Below the pieces are notes generated by a model that searched no databases, was not told where the DNA came from, and saw only the letters and a list, made by a program, of their open reading frames with translations. This document shows, one piece after another, positions 58,103-64,000 of a stretch of DNA of 64,000 bases. A program made the translations under genes and the position numbers. Source of the DNA: Trichostrongylus colubriformis. Its lineage: Eukaryota; Nematoda; Chromadorea; Rhabditida; Trichostrongylidae. Numbering within the stretch: the first letter of the stretch is position 1; each line of letters begins with the position of its first letter. The stretch spans positions 37,403,326 through 37,467,325 of the forward strand of contig OZ022260.1 in NCBI GenBank assembly GCA_963978905.1, given 5' to 3'.

Positions 58103-58739
58103 TAAATAACTGTTAGAGATAAAGTACAGTAGACTAGCACAATCCTTCTATGCGGTAAAGGCTGATGGTTTCAGTACGGCACTCCGGGTGGGGAACGTCG
58201 TGTAAAAAACCGAGCAAACATGTAGTACTACCTACTACTTCTAGTGTGGAATACACCAAAATGAGCTAAATTCATACATATTTGAATGAAAACAATACAT
58301 AAACAAGCCCAATATAGCGGCAAAGTGAATAAGAAATGGCGTCGATACGGTCGCCGCCCTTTTTGTGCATTACACGCGATTCCCACCAAGGACAGACTAC
58401 TCGCGCGCCAATGCCGCGCGGAAAAAGTTGCGATGTGGCATCCGACATAAGGGTACACACCCGAAACCCGACAACCGCTAAACTAGGCGAAATTCTAAAT
58501 AGTGGCAGGTCTTTCAGGAAGACCAGTTGAGCAAGCGCGCAGTACTGCGCTTAACACAATGTGAAGTCATCCGATATGGACTTCTTCGATATTGCTTGAT
58601 CATTATTCGTGTTATTTGCGCAGAACTGTGCGACAGCTCAACTGGTTTAGCTAATAATACGAAAACATTACGGAATTCCGGAAAGCATATCTCAAAAAGA
58701 GCAATTACCTAGCGGTTGAGGGGGGCTATACATTGATGT

Positions 58740-59060
58740 CGTCAAATCAGCGATCTCACTGCCTGAGATGACTTTCCAGAGCGGCGTCCCCACTCGAATG
58801 TTTGGATTACTTGACGCGCTCCGAAATTCAGATTACTTTATGAACACGCACTTCCGGTCAGAATCTTGCTCAAAACCTGATGATTTTTTTCAGGTAATCA
58901 AACCCCTAACCACTACCTGAAAGTTTCAAAAACGTCAAGGATAGAGGAACGTGTTGTGGCCAATACCGACGGGACATGCTTGGCCAATAGGTCAACAGTA
59001 TTGTATTTTTATGATAACATGCCCTTACTTCACTTGTGCTCACCACACGATTAAAAGAAT
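58740..59060. other. Intron-like stretch of the copy B gene; no exon identified
   Basis: Homologous to 21,880-22,335 of copy A, including the shared phrase 'gcgatctcactgcctgagac'. Frames are not conserved. Confidence 0.4.
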
Positions 59061-59064
59061 TTAC

Positions 59065-60009
59065 CTTCGTGCGATTCCTGTACTGCGATAGAGTCAAACC
59101 TTTACCATGTTTTGGACAGTGTTTTTCATAATAGTACAAGCATGAGACCCCTTGTGGAACAGTTTCAATTCGCTGAAAGACAAATCTCGACGGATGGTTG
59201 GGGACAATATTCTTCGACATCTCACAATGATTCAACAGAATAATTTGTCAAGCAATGAACAAGCGGCACCTGTGTAGTTCTACTACTCTGCAGATGGCGA
59301 GGAATGTAAGCTGGGAAAAAGATCCAGGAACAATAAGAGAAAAATAATGCTCGCAGATCTGCTGAATTCGTTCCTTACTTCAGATTCTAGCCAGAGCAAA
59401 AGATATTGGATGCTCTTACGGGAACCCTATCTTCGATGCGCATTGAGACATATCGATAGATCGAGGTGTCATATCGTGATATGCGCAATAGTGCGCAACC
59501 CTATCTTCGATATGCATTGAGACATATCGATAGATCGAGGTGTCATATCGTGATATGCGCAATAGTGCGCAACTAATAAAATGGAATCCAAAAACCATAA
59601 ACATAAACCCAAGCCACTATTCGCAAATTCAGATAGCTTAGTAGTGAATACAACACGTTGCCACTAATAGAAAGCGTATTGCTAATCATTATTGGTCAAG
59701 AGTAAGTCGTCCATCGCTTTTCATATCCTCTTTGATGCAAATGATGAAACACTAGAGCATGTTTTCACTGACTTATCACCTATCACATGGGCTATGGTGA
59801 CTGCGTTGTTTATTGAACGGTTTCTAGAATCCAATTGTACTCACTTATAATCGGCTCATCACAAATCTGATCAGTCGTCACCTGTTTCGACTGCCCAGCT
59901 AAAGTCGCCTTTCTTTCAGCACGAGACCTATGACTGTCAACGCGACAACCGCAATGGATTCAGCGTCATTTCTTATTACTTACCAGCAGCTGTTCTGGGA
60001 CGGCAGCAT
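59065..60009 (-). CDS. Three exons of an unrecognised host gene (copy B)
   Basis: Counterparts of exons a to c of copy A. (a) 59,984-60,009, one codon shorter: LPSQNSC, donor G|GTAAGT. (b) 59,882-59,933, 52 nt: HRSRAERKATLAGQSKQ, donor CAG|GTGACG. (c) 59,065-59,172, 108 nt: acceptor TTTGTCTTTCAG, RIETVPQ, CLYYYEKHCPKHGKG, donor AAG|GTAAAT. Phases join without a stop. Exon d of copy A is missing: its counterpart near 54,045 lacks the donor and is split by the 4.5-kb cluster of insertions. The gene is therefore probably broken downstream in B, even though these exons look constrained. Confidence 0.6.
59427..59574. repeat. 74-bp tandem duplication
   Basis: Two nearly identical units (59,427-59,500 and 59,501-59,574), each with inverted motifs (catatcgtgatatg; tgcgcaatagtgcgca). 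Copy A has one unit near 22,765-22,825. Confidence 0.85.
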
Positions 60010-60105
60010 AGTGGCCAGAACAACAATTGTAAGATACATGTAATTCCAAACAAGCGAGAAAGGAAAGAGGTTGAGCGTTCTTGATTGCGGATTACGACCG
60101 TTTCT

Positions 60106-60305
60106 GATCATCCAAATTAACTATTAATGTTCCCAGACCACCCCACACGAGTTTGAGATCCTTGCGATCAATGCGAAAAGCGTAGCAGCTCCAGTAACAC
60201 AATTTATTAGGTTTTATCAGTTCCTATTACTCGCAATTATTGTGCCCTACCACACTCTACAGGTAGCAGAATGCCCGTCCGTTTGAAAATCAGCTATTGT
60301 AGTGA
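60106..60305. repeat. Single-copy homologue of the 197-bp satellite unit
   Basis: One diverged unit at the position of the five-unit array in copy A. It shows the pre-expansion state. Confidence 0.85.
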
Positions 60306-60692
60306 AGGAGATCGGAGAGAAAGTTGCCGTTCACTGTGCTGGCAAAAGAACTCGCATTAGTAACACCCTTGAGCGTTCTTCTGATTGTGGTAATCTGCTG
60401 CCAAACACATGATCGGAGATCCCCAATGAACACATTCGCAACTTTTCAAGAGGGTTAGCAGGGTGTTAGATCAGACCGTCAGGAGGATGTATAGAGTACA
60501 TGGGAGCAGAAAGAGTCCATCTCATGCTGAGCAATCAGCCTGGCGTTACTAGTGTTGTCGTTATTTTGGGTGTGTCCAAAACGGTACGAATGAAAATTCA
60601 GGAAAAAGGGAAGGAAAGGCAGCCGTTGTCGGTAGCGGAGAAACGAAAAGGCGGCTTTGATTCAAGGCACAATGATTTGGGATATAATCGGA

Positions 60693-60810
60693 ACAGCGCA
60701 CCATGACAATTTGTGAACAGATTGTCATCGTCAGTCTAAAACTGCGACCTGGTATCTCCAGCCCTACGCAAGGATAAAAAGCGCGCATAGAACTAGTATG
60801 TGAATCGATT
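60693..60810 (-). other. 118-bp block identical to 25,110-25,227
   Basis: See the copy A entry. It is followed at about 60,870 by a conserved minus-strand donor-like AAG|GTAAGC, also present in A. Confidence 0.6.
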
Positions 60811-60953
60811 AGCGCTCTCATTCGGATAGCGGAGCAGCGTCGGCAACATTTTGATGCTTACCTTAACTATTTTCCGTTTTCATGTCTTATTCTATCGCCA
60901 GCTATAGATAGTGAAGGTAGGCCTTATCAGGGATAGACAACTGGTAACGTTAA

Positions 60954-61637
60954 AGACAGTGTTAGGGGTAATGTGGGTGACAAGGATTCCCAAGAGGAAG
61001 CATTCACTGAAAAATTACGGGTCTGGAAGGCCGATGTATGGCGGAATCTCCCGAAAAAGTCGTCCCCTTGAGTTGTGACGAAGGCGGCTCCATCAGGGCA
61101 AGCCGCCTTGGTTGGGGCAGCCCGCCCCCTGGCGACGAGCTTCCCTCTAATTGGGTGGGTGAGAGGAGCCAAGGCGAGCGGCACGGCTGAAGCGATCGGG
61201 GCGCGCTTTACGTAAACAGAACGTCGCATACCCTTTTATGATCAGCTGATTATCCATTTCAGTGGTTTTGTTGCTGCTGCTCACACGTAGAATCTGCGCG
61301 TTTTTATTTTCTATTCTTATTTTCTTTTTCATCAATTCTCACTTGATATCTCCGCTCGTTTGTAGTTAAAGATGGGATGCCTTTTCAAGTTTTTTTGTAT
61401 TGTTTCAACGCTGTTTTTGCGCATTGATTATGTATACATGCCAATGGCAAAGTCGACCGGGCCACCCGCCTGTAGACGGAATAGTCGTCCACGTCGAGAA
61501 TCAGTGGTGGGAAAGAGGTTCTATTTTCAGGTTTTGGGTCATTTACTTACGTTTTTCCTTCACCGTCGTACCACTGATCATCTCGCCCGTCATATCCGCC
61601 ACTTCGCATTTCGTCCGATTTTTCCCTAACACTGCCT
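60954..61637. mobile_element. TTAA-flanked non-autonomous element (copy B only)
   Basis: Inverted termini AGACAGTGTTAGGGG (left) and CCCTAACACTGCCT (right), flanked by TTAA on both sides (60,950-60,953; 61,638-61,641). Copy A has the intact target with one TTAA at about 25,821. The interior has no transposase. It is the best-defined member of the family at 11,991, 27,261, 37,950 and 49,766. Confidence 0.85.
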
Positions 61638-61792
61638 TTAACTTTGTCTAAAATCAACTGAAAACTCTGAGGTTGTTACACCATCCACAGCGCAAAAAGG
61701 GGAGCTTATTTCAACTTTTCTTTATCAAAAAATTTCCTCGGCTGTCCCCCACTAGTGAGTCCTTCAGCACTCGCTTCCGATTCTCGCTGACA

Positions 61793-61968
61793 TCATGCTT
61801 TCAAAAGCTGTTTCTGAAGTTCACATAACGAAGATAAAGGTAGACATATCAATCGTCATACTTTATGAGGGCTTTTTCTTACCTCAACGCCAAACATTTC
61901 TTCTGCTCGCTTAATGTAACAACGTAAAGAAAGCGATGAAGACGACAGGAACAGGATCATCACTGCAA
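61793..61968 (-). CDS. Copy B exons 2 and 3 of the small membrane protein gene
   Basis: Exon 2 (61,883-61,968, 86 nt) between TATTTTCAG and GAG|GTAAGA reads AVMILFLSSSSLSLRCY, then IKRAEEMFGVE. Exon 3 (61,793-61,813) reads KQLLKA and stops at the same place as in A. Exon 1 would begin just past the window edge. Its donor position reads GGAGG|GAAATT, so the GT of copy A appears changed. Intron 1 has swollen by a PLE insertion. Confidence 0.5.
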
Positions 61969-62639
61969 CTGAAAATATACACATCGCTCAAACGGAGGAG
62001 AGGCTACCACTCGAGAAAGTTTCCTTCATCACGTCCACAGTCCATTTGTGGAAAACGATGACTATAGTATTCTCCAGCTTCTCTCTGCTTGCAACATCGA
62101 CTAGAACGGCCTAACGTTTCGACTGAATCGTGGTCTTTGGAAGCCTGAACGTGGTGCAAGGTTCACATTTAGGACTCTAGACCACCGAACACCTAATCCT
62201 CCCTACGGTGCTGACATCGTGCGCGACCATAGAGAGAAACCTAAGCGTGAAGAAACATGAAGAAATAAACTCACCGTGAGGTTCCACCTATCGAGCGGAA
62301 ACTGTGATGACAACCAGTAGCAAGTGAAGCACATTCGTTGTTCCCGATACGGAAATACTATCTATGGAAGTACACGTTATGCCATTTCGCTACACTCTAC
62401 AACTCGCAATGCTGTATGAGCGGCGATAATTAACTTGTTATCGATGGACGCTCTTCTCAGCTCTTCATTCTTGAATTCTTCACAGAAATCCCAGACGCTT
62501 CCGATGTATTTCTGGCGAGGATTTCCGTCTCATGCGCCAACACCATGCACTTGTTTCCTAATTGAGCGCCATCGTGCTCCTCTGCTTTGCCCTTCCAGGA
62601 GCTGTTGAGGGGGTACCACGTCTCATACTAGCTAGATGT

Positions 62640-63514
62640 TTCTTGACTCGAATTGCTTGAATTCTTCCCGTCTCTCCTATATAGTAGAGCCACAAGCCCG
62701 ACACTCAATTTGATAAATCACTCCACTATACTTACAACCTCCTGCCTTTCCATGTGGACAGATAGCACAATTATCTTATGAGCACTGCCTATCTAGAGTC
62801 TGATGCGCACCAGTTGCCGTTTTAGATTTTCGTCGGGAATGTCTATTAAGTGAACATCGTCTTGCGACTGTGCTCTTCTGATTCTCTTTTGAATGGCAGC
62901 ACTCACCTAATCGATATAAAGGGAAGACAAGGGGTAATTTTGATTGACGCGGTACCTCTTACGGGGCGACACGCCGTCTTCGTGATCCTGGTGCGAGATA
63001 GCCATTGGCTCTGGTTATTTCTGCAGCTACTTGACGTGATTCATGTCGTTCAACGTCGCCTGTGCACATCACCATAGCCGCTTTGAACATGTTGCCGACA
63101 ACTGCATGTTCAACGGCAGTGAGATGAGCTAATGAAGTGTGAATCAAGATGTCTAGAACTACTTTCGCGGTACCATTACACACATATGTATAAGCCGTTG
63201 GATCCTTCAATTTGTGTTTAGAGGTAAGGGAGCCAATCGTTGCGTGGTGTTCCGCGTGTGAATTTGATGTACTGCGACTGCTCATTCATTAGGCAGAAAC
63301 ACTCATCCATTTCGGATTGTGTTGATGTTACAATGAAACAGTCGTCTATATACCTACGAAGCATCAAAGGTAGGCACATGAGCACCAGTTCTTCGATTCT
63401 ACCCATGAAACAAACAGCAAGTACCACAAGTACCGGTACTAAGCGTTGACTCATGGCTAGACCTCTGGCTATGAGTAAATATGTTCTTGCCCATTTGAAG
63501 ATGTTACAATTCAA
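62640..63514 (-). pseudogene. PLE reverse transcriptase plus endonuclease, broken
   Basis: On the minus strand GLAMSQRLVPVL and LMLRRYIDDCFIVTSTQS (catalytic DD) at 63,320-63,480 are followed by DECFCLMNEQSQYIKFT. After a frame change comes the linker (62,959-63,285). The GIY-YIG part (about 62,640-62,780) is degenerate. The upstream half of the reverse transcriptase is absent. Confidence 0.75.
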
Positions 63515-63817
63515 GCATTCCTTGTCTGACTATCGCCGTTTATGCTGCACTGCGAGGTGTAGAATGTAGCGAAACGACATTACGTGCGTCTCCCAAGTAT
63601 TTCCATATCAAAAACAACGAAGGTGCTTTACTTGCTGCTGGTTATCATCATAGTGCGGTAGCGAATTTTCTGCTCAATAGGTGAAACCTCAGGATGAGTT
63701 TATTTCTTCATGTTGCTTGGGTTTCTCTGTTTGGTCCTGATACGATGTCGTAACCGCTAAGGAAGATGAAGCGTGTGGTGGTTCAGAGTCCTGAATGTGA
63801 ACCTTGCATCACGTTCA

Positions 63818-63855
63818 GGCCTCCAAAGACGACGATCCAATCGAAACGTCAGGCC
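63818..63855 (+). ncRNA. Hammerhead-like terminus of PLE with GTC triplet
   Basis: GGCCT (63,818-63,822) pairs with AGGCC (63,851-63,855). GAAACGTC precedes the right strand, giving the classic GUC cleavage triplet. The CUGANGA box is damaged (CCAAAGA). The opposite terminus (62,108-62,145, minus strand) has GAAACGTTAGGCC. Confidence 0.4.
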
Positions 63856-64000
63856 ACTCTAATAAATGTTCCACCAATCAACCTCGACAGGCAAATACTA
63901 ATTAGGCAACTTACAATGACTGTGGTGTGTCCCAAAGGTATGGGTTCACCCCATTTTCTAGCAACTCTAGAATAGATCAACAATTTCCCTCCTGACTTCA

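Larger units (their letters stand above)
56690..58485. mobile_element. Element with inverted arms, host to a mariner insertion
   Basis: 56,690-56,960 (plus) and 58,225-58,480 (minus) are inverted copies that share 'gtccttggtgggaat' and 'gcgaccg.atcgacgcc'. The related short frames share the block SSLSLVGIAC. No transposase outside the mariner. The boundaries are approximate. Confidence 0.6.
62100..63900 (-). mobile_element. Penelope-like element, family 2 relative, in intron of copy B
   Basis: Absent from copy A (empty site near 26,240, where 'gactat' is unbroken). Both outer ends carry the same inverted terminal unit (62,105-62,190 and 63,770-63,880), with hammerhead-like cores. Confidence 0.75.
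46390..64000 (+). repeat. Segmental duplication, copy B
   Basis: Direct-orientation paralogue of 965-26,330, still homologous at the right edge of the window: 63,905-64,000 matches about 26,235-26,325 once the PLE at 62.1-63.9 kb is skipped. It lacks the LINE, the TA MITE, the 13.4-15.4 kb PLE and the extra satellite units of copy A. It carries its own insertions at about 54.1-58.6, 60,954-61,637 and 62.1-63.9 kb. The left boundary near 46,390 is marked by an inverted fragment of its own interior (46,218-46,335). Confidence 0.85.

Overview
The window looks like nuclear DNA of a nematode, most likely a clade V parasite such as a hookworm or another strongylid; I cannot name the species. The reasons are short coding exons flanked by TTTCAG-type acceptors and GTAAGT-type donors, no bacterial-style operons, and a dense repeat load: an RTE-type LINE, Penelope-like elements (PLEs), Ty3/gypsy, mariner/Tc1 and many non-autonomous inverted-repeat elements. 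Most long open frames are transposon relics or chance. The real host coding signal is a set of short exons, all on the minus strand.

The main architecture is a large, old direct segmental duplication. Copy A (about 965-26,330) and copy B (about 46,390-64,000) align in the same order and orientation, separated by a mostly unique spacer (26.4-46.4 kb). Each copy has its own transposon insertions, and the other copy often preserves the empty site. Copy A alone carries the RTE LINE (1,468-4,391), a long-TIR element (about 4,801-6,514), a TA-flanked MITE (7,567-8,310), a PLE (about 13,390-15,380), a 197-bp satellite array (23,748-24,723) and a TTAA-flanked element (25,284-25,730). Copy B alone carries a foldback plus mariner cluster (about 54.1-58.6 kb), a TTAA-flanked element (60,954-61,637) and a PLE (about 62.1-63.9 kb).

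Through this noise, minus-strand exons keep identical lengths or differ by multiples of three, keep splice phase and keep splice sites in both copies. The groups are 25,969-26,355 / 61,793-61,968; 21,722-23,250 / 59,065-60,009; 12,552-13,371 / 50,570-51,326; and 6,575-6,801 / 47,039-47,615. The last three may belong to one long, transposon-filled gene. The products are not recognised. Copy B has a nonsense codon and a disrupted exon, and copy A has an indel-damaged exon, so the copies are decaying differently.

The spacer holds a 2-kb TTAA-flanked element, a Tc1 relic, a tandem PLE, a long-TIR element, a decayed Ty3/gypsy element with both LTRs (39,076-43,489), and the 3' part of a spliced gene for a type I membrane protein (45,164 to about 46,123, minus strand) that ends at the copy B boundary.

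The least expected signals are a 118-bp block identical between otherwise diverged copies, a hammerhead-ribozyme-like sequence at 52,787-52,846, hammerhead-like cores at the PLE termini, and a PLE head-to-head junction shared by two separate insertions.
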